Shown in pieces: positions 15,502-22,498 of a DNA stretch of 33,868 bases. Position 1 is the stretch's first letter. Every line of letters begins with the position of its first letter. The notes beneath the pieces are model-generated. The model was not told where the DNA came from. It saw only the letters and a list, made by a program, of their open reading frames with translations, and searched no databases. The stretch comes from an uncultured Flavobacterium sp. (GTDB lineage: Bacteria > Bacteroidota > Bacteroidia > Flavobacteriales > Flavobacteriaceae), in contig CANRKI010000016.1 in assembly GCA_947631175.1 (NCBI GenBank), forward strand, positions 1-33,868, given 5' to 3'. The position numbers were made by a program, and so were the translations under genes.

Positions 15502-16275
15502 ATGGAAATAAAATTAAATAAACCAATCTGTTTTTTTGATCTAGAAACAACAGGTATTGAAGTTGCTAAAGATAGAATTGTTGAAATATCGATATTAAAA
15601 GTTTTTCCAAACGGAAATAAAGAAAGTAAAACTTGGTTAGTTAACCCAGAACGTCCAATTCCTGCTCATGCGTCAGAAATACATGGAATTACGGATGAAA
15701 AAGTAGCCAATGAACCTACATTTAAACAACTTGCACCACAAGTGTATAATATGATTAAAGATGCAGATTTGGCAGGTTTTAATTCGGATCGATTTGACAT
15801 TCCATTATTGGTTGAAGAATTGTTACGTGCTGAGGTAGATTTTGATATGAAAAATTGCGTAACAGTTGATGTGCAAACTATTTTTCATAAAAAAGAAGAA
15901 AGAACGCTATCGGCTGCCTATAAATTTTATTGTCAAAAATCGTTAGAAAATGCCCATTCAGCCGCAGCTGATACAGAGGCAACTTATGAAATTTTTATGG
16001 CACAAATGGCGCGTTACGAAGACTTGCCAAGAGATATTAAAGGAATAAGTGAATATACTACGCGAAAAAAATCTGTAGATTTTGCAGGTTTTATTGCATT
16101 AGATGACAATGGAAACGAAATTTTCACGTTTGGTAAACATAAAGGTCAATTAGTAGATCACGTTTTAGAGACTGAACCAGGTTATTTTGGATGGATTCAA
16201 AACGCTGACTTTCCGTTGTACACTAAAAAAGTTTTAACAGGAATTAAATTAAGAAAACTAAGCACTAAGTTTTAA
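15502..16275 (+). CDS. DEDDh 3'-5' exonuclease (DNA polymerase III epsilon-like)
   Basis: A 257-residue protein from ATG 15502 (a second ATG is at 15499). The DEDDh set is present: D13 and E15 in FFDLETTG, Asp in GFNSDRFDIPLL, and His and Asp in ENAHSAAADTEATYE. A C-terminal segment with FTFGKHKGQ, then PGYFGWI, resembles the tail found in ExoX-like nucleases. It should degrade DNA or RNA from 3' ends with two metal ions, in proofreading or repair. I place the start after the -7 box at 15475-15482, shortening the frame by 14 residues. It heads a short operon: the FAH gene begins 4 nt after its stop. Confidence 0.88.
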   Translation: MEIKLNKPICFFDLETTGIEVAKDRIVEISILKVFPNGNKESKTWLVNPERPIPAHASEIHGITDEKVANEPTFKQLAPQVYNMIKDADLAGFNSDRFDIPLLVEELLRAEVDFDMKNCVTVDVQTIFHKKEERTLSAAYKFYCQKSLENAHSAAADTEATYEIFMAQMARYEDLPRDIKGISEYTTRKKSVDFAGFIALDDNGNEIFTFGKHKGQLVDHVLETEPGYFGWIQNADFPLYTKKVLTGIKLRKLSTKF

Positions 16276-16279
16276 ATAC

Positions 16280-16891
16280 ATGAAAATTATTTGTATTGGA
16301 CGTAATTACGTAGATCATATTGAGGAGTTAAATAACCAACGTCCAGACGCTCCTGTTGTTTTTTTAAAACCAGACACGGCTATTCTGCCTAAGCAATTTC
16401 CATTCTTTGTACCTGACTTTTCTGATGATGTACATTACGAAGCAGAAATTGTTATTAAAGTGTGTAAAGTAGGTAAGTTTATTGATAAAAAATTTGCACG
16501 TAATTATTATAACGAAGTAGGCTTAGGAATTGATTTTACAGCGCGTGATCTTCAGTCTCAACTTAAAGCTAAAGGCTTGCCTTGGGAAATAGCAAAAGGC
16601 TTTGATGGATCAGCTGTTTTAGGACCTTTTACTTCTATTTCAAATCATGATGCGTTACAAAATCTAAATTTTGAATTGCATAAAAATGGGCAAATTGTAC
16701 AAAATGGTAATACAGCTCATATGATTTGGAATTTTGATGAAATTATCACCTATGTTTCTCAGTTTTTTACATTAAAAACCGGGGATTTAATTTTTACAGG
16801 AACTCCTGCTGGAGTTGGTCCCGTAAAACCAGGTGATGTTTTAGAAGGATTTATAGAAAATGATAAACAATTTAGACTCGCTATAAAATAA
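16280..16891 (+). CDS. Fumarylacetoacetate hydrolase-family protein
   Basis: A 203-residue FAH-fold enzyme. CIGRNYVDHIEELNNQRPD and PVVFLKPDTA open the domain; metal ligands are E54 and E56 in HYEAEIV and D85 in GIDFTARDLQ; K106 lies in AKGFDGSA, and LIFTGTPAGVGPVKPGD is the C-terminal block. Proteins of this size include acylpyruvate hydrolases and oxaloacetate tautomerases, so the substrate is probably a small 2-oxoacid, not fumarylacetoacetate itself. It lies 4 nt after the exonuclease and its TAA shares one base with the ATG of the Hpt gene. I see no functional link with either neighbour. Confidence 0.9.
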   Translation: MKIICIGRNYVDHIEELNNQRPDAPVVFLKPDTAILPKQFPFFVPDFSDDVHYEAEIVIKVCKVGKFIDKKFARNYYNEVGLGIDFTARDLQSQLKAKGLPWEIAKGFDGSAVLGPFTSISNHDALQNLNFELHKNGQIVQNGNTAHMIWNFDEIITYVSQFFTLKTGDLIFTGTPAGVGPVKPGDVLEGFIENDKQFRLAIK

Positions 16892-17235
16892 TGCCAATTA
16901 ACTATAACCTATCAAAAGTTTACGAATTATCTGATAACGATACAGATTTCGCCTTAACTATAATTTCTCTTTATTTGGAAGAAGTACCTGCAGAGGTGAA
17001 AATAATGAAAGAAGGAATTGAAGAAAAAGACTACGAAAAAGCATATCAAGTAGCGCATAAAATTAAGCCCACATTAGATTTGTTGGGAATGTTTACCGCA
17101 TACGAAAGTAATCAGAAAATTATGCTTTGGACTAAAGAACAAGGACAACGTAAAGCTATTAAAGAGGTTTATAAAGAGTTAAAGCATTGTGTTGACGAAG
17201 CAGCTAAAGAAATGAAAAAAGACTTTAAACTATAA
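16891..17235 (+). CDS. Hpt (histidine phosphotransfer) domain protein
   Basis: A 114-residue, wholly helical protein. AHKIKPTLDLLGM carries the phosphorylatable H56 in the typical Hpt sequence (AHxxKP, then a small helical turn). No kinase or receiver domain is attached, so it is an orphan phosphorelay protein that should pass phosphate between a hybrid kinase and a response regulator encoded elsewhere. Its ATG overlaps the FAH stop by one base. The operon ends in the hairpin at 17245-17281. Confidence 0.85.
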   Translation: MPINYNLSKVYELSDNDTDFALTIISLYLEEVPAEVKIMKEGIEEKDYEKAYQVAHKIKPTLDLLGMFTAYESNQKIMLWTKEQGQRKAIKEVYKELKHCVDEAAKEMKKDFKL

Positions 17236-17244
17236 AAAATGTAT

Positions 17245-17281
17245 AAAACAGTTTTATATTTGATTATGAAACTGTTTTTTT
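17245..17281 (+). terminator. Terminator after the Hpt gene with a promoter box in its loop
   Basis: AAAACAGTTT (17245-17254) pairs perfectly with AAACTGTTTT (17269-17278), followed by more Ts to 17281. The 14-nt loop contains TATATTTG. The T-run ends 5 nt before the cinA ATG. Confidence 0.7.
17255..17262 (+). promoter_or_regulatory. -7 element of cinA inside a terminator loop
   Basis: TATATTTG, perfect to TAnnTTTG, is the first 8 nt of the loop of the terminator stem. It would start cinA transcription near 17269, about 18 nt before ATG 17287. No -33 box is clear. Confidence 0.55.
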
Positions 17282-17286
17282 AATTT

Positions 17287-18537
17287 ATGAAAGCTAGCAT
17301 TGTAACCATAGGAGATGAAATTTTAATAGGCCAAATAGTAGATACAAATAGTGCCTTTATTGCAAAACAACTGGATCAACTTGGTTTTAAAGTAGTTGAA
17401 ACAATCTCTATTGCTGATGAACAAGAAGCTATAACTCATATGTTGAGCCGATATAACGGTCAAATGGATTTAGTTATCATGACTGGTGGCTTAGGACCAA
17501 CAAAAGACGATGTAACAAAAAAAACTTTATGTAATTTTTTTAATGATACCTTAATCGAAAATGAGCAGGTGTTAAAACATGTAACTGTTTTATTAGAAGA
17601 GTTTTACAGGCGACCTGTTTCAGAAATCAACAAGCAACAAGCCTTGGTTCCAAGTCAAGCAGAGGTGCTTTTTAATAAAGTTGGTACTGCACCAGGAATT
17701 ATTTTGAAAAATAATAAAACTTTTTTTATATCTTTGCCGGGCGTTCCATTTGAGATGAAGCATATTATCGAGAATGAACTCAAGCCGTGGGTACTTACAC
17801 ATTTTGATGCGTTTTACAATGTACATCAAACTATACTTACCCAAGGTGTAGGAGAAAGTTTGTTGGCCGAACGAATAGCAGATTGGGAAAATGCTTTACC
17901 AAACACTATTAAGTTAGCCTATTTACCTAGCCCAGGAGTGGTAAAATTACGATTATCAAGCTCGGGTAAAGATAAACAAACGATTGAGCGAGCAATCTCT
18001 AATCAAGTAAGTATGCTAGCCTTGATAATTGGAGATTGTATAATAAGTTATGATGAGCAGCTTCCACTACCGCATCAAATTTATTCCTTACTCAAATCCA
18101 AAAAACAAACTATTGCATTAGCTGAAAGTTGTACGGGAGGTAAATTGGCAACATGTTTTACAGAAATTCCAGGAATTTCACAAGTTTTTAGAGGCAGCAT
18201 AGTAACTTATGCTACCGATACAAAAGTAAGCATGTTGGGTGTTTCTCAGGATACAATTTCTCAAGAGTCAGTAGTATCCGCTCAAGTCGCCATGCAAATG
18301 GCAACACAGGCAAAAAACAAATTTCAAACAGATTATGCTATTGCTAGCACAGGTAACGCAGGACCCACAAAAGGGGATTCGGATGCAGAGGTAGGAACTG
18401 TCTACATCGGAATTGCAACACCAACAGGGACATATAGTAAAAAATACATGTTTGGAGAACCACGAGAAAAAGTAGTAAAATCAGCTGTTAATAAGGCTTT
18501 AGAATTGTTATATGCAGAATTAATTGAAAAATATTAA
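17287..18537 (+). CDS. cinA: CinA-family nicotinamide-nucleotide amidohydrolase
   Basis: A 416-residue two-domain CinA. The N-terminal MoCF/COG1058 domain shows ASIVTIGDEILIGQIVDTNS, then MTGGLGPTKDDVTKK and SLPGVPFEMK; the C-terminal PncC-like domain shows LAESCTGGKLA (about 278-288) and IASTGNAGPTKGDSDAEVGT (about 352-371). The family recycles nicotinamide mononucleotide (ADP-ribose pyrophosphatase plus NMN deamidase), and the older competence/damage-inducible name reflects early context. Length and both active regions look complete. It seems to be monocistronic, starting just after the previous operon's terminator. Confidence 0.95.
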   Translation: MKASIVTIGDEILIGQIVDTNSAFIAKQLDQLGFKVVETISIADEQEAITHMLSRYNGQMDLVIMTGGLGPTKDDVTKKTLCNFFNDTLIENEQVLKHVTVLLEEFYRRPVSEINKQQALVPSQAEVLFNKVGTAPGIILKNNKTFFISLPGVPFEMKHIIENELKPWVLTHFDAFYNVHQTILTQGVGESLLAERIADWENALPNTIKLAYLPSPGVVKLRLSSSGKDKQTIERAISNQVSMLALIIGDCIISYDEQLPLPHQIYSLLKSKKQTIALAESCTGGKLATCFTEIPGISQVFRGSIVTYATDTKVSMLGVSQDTISQESVVSAQVAMQMATQAKNKFQTDYAIASTGNAGPTKGDSDAEVGTVYIGIATPTGTYSKKYMFGEPREKVVKSAVNKALELLYAELIEKY

Positions 18538-18543
18538 TTAAAA

Positions 18544-18575
18544 TTTGTTATATATAATTCTTTTTCCTTTCTTTG
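18544..18575 (+). promoter_or_regulatory. Promoter of rpmB-rpmG-DUF4295
   Basis: TTTG (18544-18547), 20 nt, then TTTCTTTG (18568-18575), one mismatch from TAnnTTTG, followed by CACCC as at the tRNA promoter. Leader of about 33 nt. Confidence 0.65.
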
Positions 18576-18613
18576 CACCCTGATTTTGAATAACGTATTT
18601 AAAGATAATAATA

Positions 18614-18850
18614 ATGTCAAGAGTTTGTGAAATAACAGGTAAGAGAGCAATGGTTGGAAACAACGTTTCTCACGCTATGAACAAAACAAAAAGAAAGTTC
18701 AGCGTTAACTTATTCAAGAAACGTTTTTATATTGCTGAAGAAGATAGATGGGTAACTTTAAAAGTTTCTGCTGCTGCTATCAAAAATATTAATAAAAAAG
18801 GTATCGCTGCTGTATTAAAAGATGCTAAAGCGAACGGAATTGTTAAATAA
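18614..18850 (+). CDS. rpmB: Large-subunit ribosomal protein bL28
   Basis: A 78-residue bL28. The N-terminal block [20 protein letters not shown] and then [13 protein letters not shown] are diagnostic. It opens a ribosomal protein operon with bL33 and DUF4295, a grouping conserved in Bacteroidota. Spacing to rpmG is 28 nt. A TTTG/-7 promoter lies just upstream. Confidence 0.97.
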   Translation: MSRVCEITGKRAMVGNNVSHAMNKTKRKFSVNLFKKRFYIAEEDRWVTLKVSAAAIKNINKKGIAAVLKDAKANGIVK

Positions 18851-18878
18851 TTTCTGAAACCTATAAAAATACATTACA

Positions 18879-19067
18879 ATGGCAAAGAAAAGTAAAGGTA
18901 ATAGAATCCAAGTGATTTTAGAATGTACTGAACACAAAGCATCAGGTGTTGCTGGAACTTCAAGATACATTACTACTAAAAATAAAAAGAATACTCCAGA
19001 TAGATTAGAAATCAAAAAATTCAACCCTATCTTAAAAAGAGTAACTGTTCATAAAGAAATTAAATAA
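18879..19067 (+). CDS. rpmG: Large-subunit ribosomal protein bL33
   Basis: A 62-residue bL33. [20 protein letters not shown] and [20 protein letters not shown] match the family. Only one Cys remains at the usual CxxC site, so it is the zinc-free form. It is the middle gene of the bL28-bL33-DUF4295 operon; the next ATG follows 9 nt after its stop. Confidence 0.97.
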   Translation: MAKKSKGNRIQVILECTEHKASGVAGTSRYITTKNKKNTPDRLEIKKFNPILKRVTVHKEIK

Positions 19068-19076
19068 TTGTAAGTC

Positions 19077-19229
19077 ATGGCAAAGAAAACCGTAGCAACT
19101 TTACAAACATCTTCTAAAAGATTAACTAAAGCTATCAAAATGGTGAAATCACCTAAAACTGGTGCTTATACTTTCGTAGAAGCTGTAATGTCTCCTGAAT
19201 TAGTAGACGAATTCTTAAAGAAAAAATAA
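19077..19229 (+). CDS. DUF4295 small basic protein (probable ribosome-associated)
   Basis: A 50-residue protein read directly from the sequence: it begins MAKKTVATLQTSSKRLTKAI and ends with VMSPELVDEFLKKK. It matches DUF4295, a Bacteroidota family encoded after rpmB-rpmG. It is basic, very short and in a ribosomal operon with a terminator after it, so a ribosomal role is likely. From memory, a Bacteroidota-specific large-subunit protein called bL38 may be this family; I cannot confirm that here. ftsY, which often follows in related genomes, is absent: mtaB comes next after a terminator and a repeat. Confidence 0.88.
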   Translation: MAKKTVATLQTSSKRLTKAIKMVKSPKTGAYTFVEAVMSPELVDEFLKKK

Positions 19230-19247
19230 TTTTCAAGAATATATATT

Positions 19248-19278
19248 AAAACCAACTTATTTAAGTTGGTTTTTTTTT
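19248..19278 (+). terminator. Terminator of the rpmB-rpmG-DUF4295 operon
   Basis: AAACCAACTTA (19248-19258) pairs with TAAGTTGGTTT (19262-19272), followed by a T-run. Confidence 0.9.
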
Positions 19279-19359
19279 GCGCTAAAATTAAATATCAATC
19301 ACAATTCACTAAAGTATATTTTCTCGAAATTTTAGGTTTTAAATATCACTTTTTGGTTG

Positions 19360-19367
19360 TAACTTTG
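19360..19367 (+). promoter_or_regulatory. -7 element of mtaB, upstream of repeat copy B
   Basis: TAACTTTG fits TAnnTTTG. It would start transcription near 19374, so the whole of repeat copy B lies in a leader of about 143 nt. The -33 region has no clear TTG, so this is moderate evidence. Confidence 0.5.
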
Positions 19368-19396
19368 CAGACTTGGAAAAACTTTATGGCGCGGAT

Positions 19397-19503
19397 GCGT
19401 GAGGGATAGTAGTGATATCCTTTTTATTTAAACTTTGAAAAAATGTTTAAATAAAAAGATAAAACGTATAGCCCGACCCGCCACTAAAAGCGGGGCACGC
19501 CCC
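19397..19503 (+). repeat. Dispersed intergenic repeat, copy B (in the mtaB leader)
   Basis: Head GCGTGAGGGATAG (one change from GCGTTAGGGAT), first hairpin from the arms CTTTTTATTTAAAC and GTTTAAATAAAAAG, core TATAGCCCGACCCG, second hairpin CCCGC/GCGGG, tail CACGCCCC. Same orientation as mtaB and ends 13 nt before its ATG. The first hairpin has a different sequence from copies A, D and E but keeps full complementarity. Confidence 0.85.
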
Positions 19504-19516
19504 AACGATTTTTATT

Positions 19517-20845
19517 ATGGAAAATAGAAAAAAAGTTGCTTTTTACACTTTAGGTTGTAAATTAAATTTCTCGGAAACATCGACCATTGCTCGTAACTTT
19601 CAGGACGAAGGTTTTGATCGTGTCGATTTTGAAGAAGTTGCTGATATTTATGTAATTAACACGTGTTCGGTTACAGAAAATGCAGATAAACAGTTTAAAC
19701 AAATTGTTAGAAAAGCTCTTAAAAATAACGATAAAGCGTTTGTGGCCGCTGTAGGTTGTTACGCACAGTTAAAACCTGAGGAATTGGTTGCTGTTGATGG
19801 TGTGGATTTGGTTTTAGGTGCTACCGAAAAATTTAAAATCACAGACTATATTAACGACTTGTCTAAAAACGACATGGGCGAGGTACATTCGTGCGAAATC
19901 GAGGAAGCTGACTTTTACGTAGGAAGTTACTCTATTGGTGACAGAACACGTGCCTTTTTAAAGGTTCAGGACGGTTGTGATTACAAGTGTACATACTGTA
20001 CAATTCCTTTAGCACGCGGTATTTCACGTTCGGATACGATGCAAAATGTGCTTAAAAATGCGAAAGAAATTTCGCAACAAAACATAAAAGAAATCGTGTT
20101 AACTGGTGTAAACATTGGGGATTATGGTAAAGGAGAATTTGGAAACAAAAAACACGAACACACGTTTTTAGAGTTGGTTCAAAATTTAGATGAAGTGGAG
20201 GGAATCGAACGTTTGCGTATTTCATCGATCGAACCTAATTTGCTGAAAAATGAAACGATTGAATTTGTATCCAAATCTCGCACTTTTGTACCACATTTTC
20301 ACATTCCGTTACAATCAGGATCAAACACTATTTTAAAGAAAATGAAACGCCGCTACCTGCGCGAACTGTACGATGAACGCGTATCTAAAATTCGTGAAGT
20401 CATGCCTCACGCTTGTATTGGTGTCGATGTTATTGTTGGTTTTCCGGGGGAAACGGACGAATTGTTTTTAGAAACGTATAACTTTTTAAATGAGTTGGAC
20501 ATTTCGTACTTACATGTTTTTACCTATTCGGAACGTGATAACACCGAAGCGGTTGATTTTGATGGTGTTGTGCCAGCAAATGTACGTGCAAAACGCAGTA
20601 AAATGTTACGTGGTTTGTCGGTTAAAAAACGTAGAGCTTTTTACGAAAGTCAGCTGGCAACTATTCACACTGTGCTTTTTGAAAGCGAAAATAAAGAAGG
20701 TTACATTCACGGCTTTACCGAAAATTATGTAAAGGTGAAAGCGCCTTGGAATCCCGAATTAGTAAATACGTTACATGAGGTGATTCTTACAAAAATTGAC
20801 GATGACGGCTGTGTACGATTTGATTTTGTACATGCAATAGCATAA
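19517..20845 (+). CDS. mtaB: tRNA t6A37 methylthiotransferase MtaB
   Basis: A 442-residue methylthiotransferase. The N-terminal UPF0004 domain has its three cluster-binding cysteines at C14 (TLGCKLNFSE), C50 (NTCSVT) and C81 (VGCYAQ); the radical-SAM domain has C154, C158 and C161 in QDGCDYKCTYC; HIPLQSGSNTILKKMKRRY and VIVGFPGETDE are further blocks, and a TRAM-like tail ends it. TLGCKLNFSE and the C-terminal region point to MtaB (ms2t6A synthesis) over MiaB or RimO. It modifies A37 of ANN-decoding tRNAs. Its leader consists mostly of repeat copy B, and a terminator follows. Confidence 0.93.
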   Translation: MENRKKVAFYTLGCKLNFSETSTIARNFQDEGFDRVDFEEVADIYVINTCSVTENADKQFKQIVRKALKNNDKAFVAAVGCYAQLKPEELVAVDGVDLVLGATEKFKITDYINDLSKNDMGEVHSCEIEEADFYVGSYSIGDRTRAFLKVQDGCDYKCTYCTIPLARGISRSDTMQNVLKNAKEISQQNIKEIVLTGVNIGDYGKGEFGNKKHEHTFLELVQNLDEVEGIERLRISSIEPNLLKNETIEFVSKSRTFVPHFHIPLQSGSNTILKKMKRRYLRELYDERVSKIREVMPHACIGVDVIVGFPGETDELFLETYNFLNELDISYLHVFTYSERDNTEAVDFDGVVPANVRAKRSKMLRGLSVKKRRAFYESQLATIHTVLFESENKEGYIHGFTENYVKVKAPWNPELVNTLHEVILTKIDDDGCVRFDFVHAIA

Positions 20846-20848
20846 ATA

Positions 20849-20882
20849 AAAATTCCGAGGCTTAGGTTTCGGGATTTTTTTA
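20849..20882 (+). terminator. Terminator after mtaB
   Basis: AAAATTCCGA (20849-20858) pairs with TCGGGATTTT (20869-20878, one G-T pair), followed by Ts. It lies 4 nt before repeat copy C. Confidence 0.85.
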
Positions 20883-20885
20883 TTT

Positions 20886-20999
20886 GGGCGTTTCGGAAAT
20901 TTGCCTTACTTCATGCCAAATTTCCGCCGCGCTTTTCGCACTCGCTATTGCTGCGTTTCACTTCGCAATGAGCTCAAACAATGCTGCAATCGCTAACGC
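20886..20999 (-). repeat. Dispersed intergenic repeat, copy C (second subtype)
   Basis: On the minus strand: head GCGTTAGCGATTGCAGC, then TTGTTTGAGCTC, a hairpin ATTGC...GCAAT, GCGAGTGCGAAAAGCGCGGC, a second hairpin GGAAATTTG/CAAATTTCC, and tail AACGCCC. Its GAGCTC and GAGTGCGAAAAGC blocks are shared with the 26935-27045 copy and separate this subtype from copies A, B, D and E. It lies between two terminators in a convergent gap. Confidence 0.8.
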
Positions 21000-21000
21000 A

Positions 21001-21040
21001 AAAAAAAACAGCGCAAATATTTATTTGCGCTGTTTTTTTT
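21001..21040. terminator. Two-way terminator abutting repeat copy C
   Basis: A-run, CAGCGCAAAT (21009-21018), loop, ATTTGCGCTG (21023-21032), T-run. Symmetric, so it can serve both strands; mainly it ends the leftward gene whose stop is at 21041-21039. Confidence 0.85.
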
Positions 21041-21377
21041 AATATTTTGAATGAAATTTAATTTTTGTAATTCTAAAGGTAGTCCCACCGTAAGCTTCAA
21101 TAATTTCAAAACTATGTCTCGAGGGTTGCTTAAAATCTATAATGTTTGAGGCCGATATCTCGTAATACATCTTTTCGCCTTCCATCATAATTCGTTCGCC
21201 TTCACGGCGAAATGCCGATCGAACCAAATTAAATTCGGACAAGTTCCAGGTTGTGTTTGTAGCCGCAAACGAATCCGTTATGGTGTAAATTCCCGAAGTA
21301 ACCTCGGTTTTACAACCATAATAAGTATCTATCCTTTGTAAAAAGCTTAGGATATTTATTTTAATTTCTTCATTCAC
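21039..21377 (-). CDS. Small protein of unknown function
   Basis: A 112-residue soluble-looking protein with no family I recognise. It has no signal peptide or membrane helix. Its only Cys is in YYGCKTEV, and its sequence alternates short polar and beta-like stretches (FEIIEAYGGTTFRITKIKFH at the end). The start is GTG at 21377, directly abutting the upstream TAA (TAAGTG), and the nearby ATG is out of frame, so translation is probably coupled to the upstream gene. It ends in a strong two-way terminator. Confidence 0.65.
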   Translation of the reverse strand: MNEEIKINILSFLQRIDTYYGCKTEVTSGIYTITDSFAATNTTWNLSEFNLVRSAFRREGERIMMEGEKMYYEISASNIIDFKQPSRHSFEIIEAYGGTTFRITKIKFHSKY

Positions 21378-21662
21378 TTAAATGCGAATTCCTGGGGCTA
21401 ATAACTCTTTGTAACTCGGATTTTTTTTGAAAAATTGAGAAATATTTGGTTTCGTAGGAACCACTCTCCAACGATTATCCTCAGCAACTTCCATAATTTT
21501 CTTCAAAACTTCCTCGACTATCTCTGGAGTTGTATTTTCGCTAGAACTTAATCGAGTTAAAAATAACTTTTTCTCCTGAAAAGAATACTCAACGGTCACA
21601 TTATTACTTTCCGTTTTTAATTCAAACTGTCTTAATAGTTCGTTATTTTTTACATCTATCAT
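21378..21662 (-). CDS. Small GNAT-like N-acetyltransferase (COG2388/YjdJ type)
   Basis: A 94-residue protein. The layout VKNNELLRQFELKTESNNVT with VEYSFQEKKLFLTRLSS, a helix, then RWRVVPTKPNISQFFKKNP and SYKELL matches the mini-GNAT family, where the last block normally reads like VxPxCPFVxxYxxxHPEYxDLL. The usual Cys is replaced by Lys and the His by Asn, so catalysis is uncertain. It begins a two-gene leftward unit with the unknown gene at 21039-21377. I see no clear -7 box on this strand in the 130-nt gap before the divergent hydrolase. Confidence 0.7.
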   Translation of the reverse strand: MIDVKNNELLRQFELKTESNNVTVEYSFQEKKLFLTRLSSSENTTPEIVEEVLKKIMEVAEDNRWRVVPTKPNISQFFKKNPSYKELLAPGIRI

Positions 21663-21686
21663 ACCTAAATTAATAGTTTAGTTAAT

Positions 21687-21694
21687 TATATTTG
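21687..21694 (+). promoter_or_regulatory. Possible -7 element upstream of the hydrolase-transglycosylase pair
   Basis: TATATTTG fits TAnnTTTG, but lies 99 nt before ATG 21794 and lacks a -33 partner. Weak candidate in the divergent gap. Confidence 0.3.
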
Positions 21695-21793
21695 AGTAGA
21701 GAAAATAATTAAAAATTATTAGCTCTGAAATATTGTTAAAATTACTAATTTTTTTACAAATAATAATGATTTGTTACTTAATATATTGTTAAT

Positions 21794-22498
21794 ATGTCTG
21801 AAATGAATAAGTGTCATGTGTATTTTATGCCGGGTTTAGCCGCTAGTAGTAAGATATTTGAGCATATTAAGCTGTCCGATTCGGAATACGAGCTACATTA
21901 CTTAGATTGGAAACTTCCTGATGGCGATGAAAGTTTAGAAAGTTACGTGAAACGAATGTTACTTGATGTAAAACACGAGAATCCAATTTTAGTTGGTGTT
22001 TCTTTTGGCGGAATCATTATTCAAGAAATGACAAAATATATTTCGGTACAACAATTGATAATTATTTCTAGCGTTTGTAGTAGCAAAGAGTTTCCTACGC
22101 GAATGCATTTTGCTAAAAATTGGAAATTATACAAGATATTCCCAACCACATTATTTTCAAATTTTGAATACCTTAAGCATTTTATGTTAGGTAGACATTT
22201 AAAAAAACGTTTTGAGATGTATAAAATGTATATGTTTATGAACGATAAAAAATATTTGGATTGGGCATTTAAAAATGTAATTAATTGGGAAGCACATAAT
22301 TTAATCTTGCCCGAAAATACCATTCGAATTCATGGTGAAAACGACGAAGTTTTCCCAATACAATATATTGACCAAACCAATTGTTATATTATACCCAAAG
22401 CAACACATGCTATGATTGTGTATAAATACAAATGGTTCAACCAAAATTTACCCATTATTTTAAAACAAACGAAGTATGAAAAGAGTGCTAATGCTTAG
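21794..22498 (+). CDS. Alpha/beta hydrolase
   Basis: A 234-residue alpha/beta-hydrolase. The nucleophile elbow is GVSFGG (S70), the acid is D184 in HGENDEVFP and the base H205 in KATHAMIV; the N-terminal VYFMPGLAASSKIFEHI resembles the oxyanion-hole region. No signal peptide, so cytoplasmic. The substrate is unknown; an esterase or thioesterase is plausible. Its 3' end overlaps the start of the transglycosylase gene by 23 bp in another frame, so the two are probably co-transcribed. A second ATG at 21803 is an alternative start. Confidence 0.85.
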   Translation: MSEMNKCHVYFMPGLAASSKIFEHIKLSDSEYELHYLDWKLPDGDESLESYVKRMLLDVKHENPILVGVSFGGIIIQEMTKYISVQQLIIISSVCSSKEFPTRMHFAKNWKLYKIFPTTLFSNFEYLKHFMLGRHLKKRFEMYKMYMFMNDKKYLDWAFKNVINWEAHNLILPENTIRIHGENDEVFPIQYIDQTNCYIIPKATHAMIVYKYKWFNQNLPIILKQTKYEKSANA

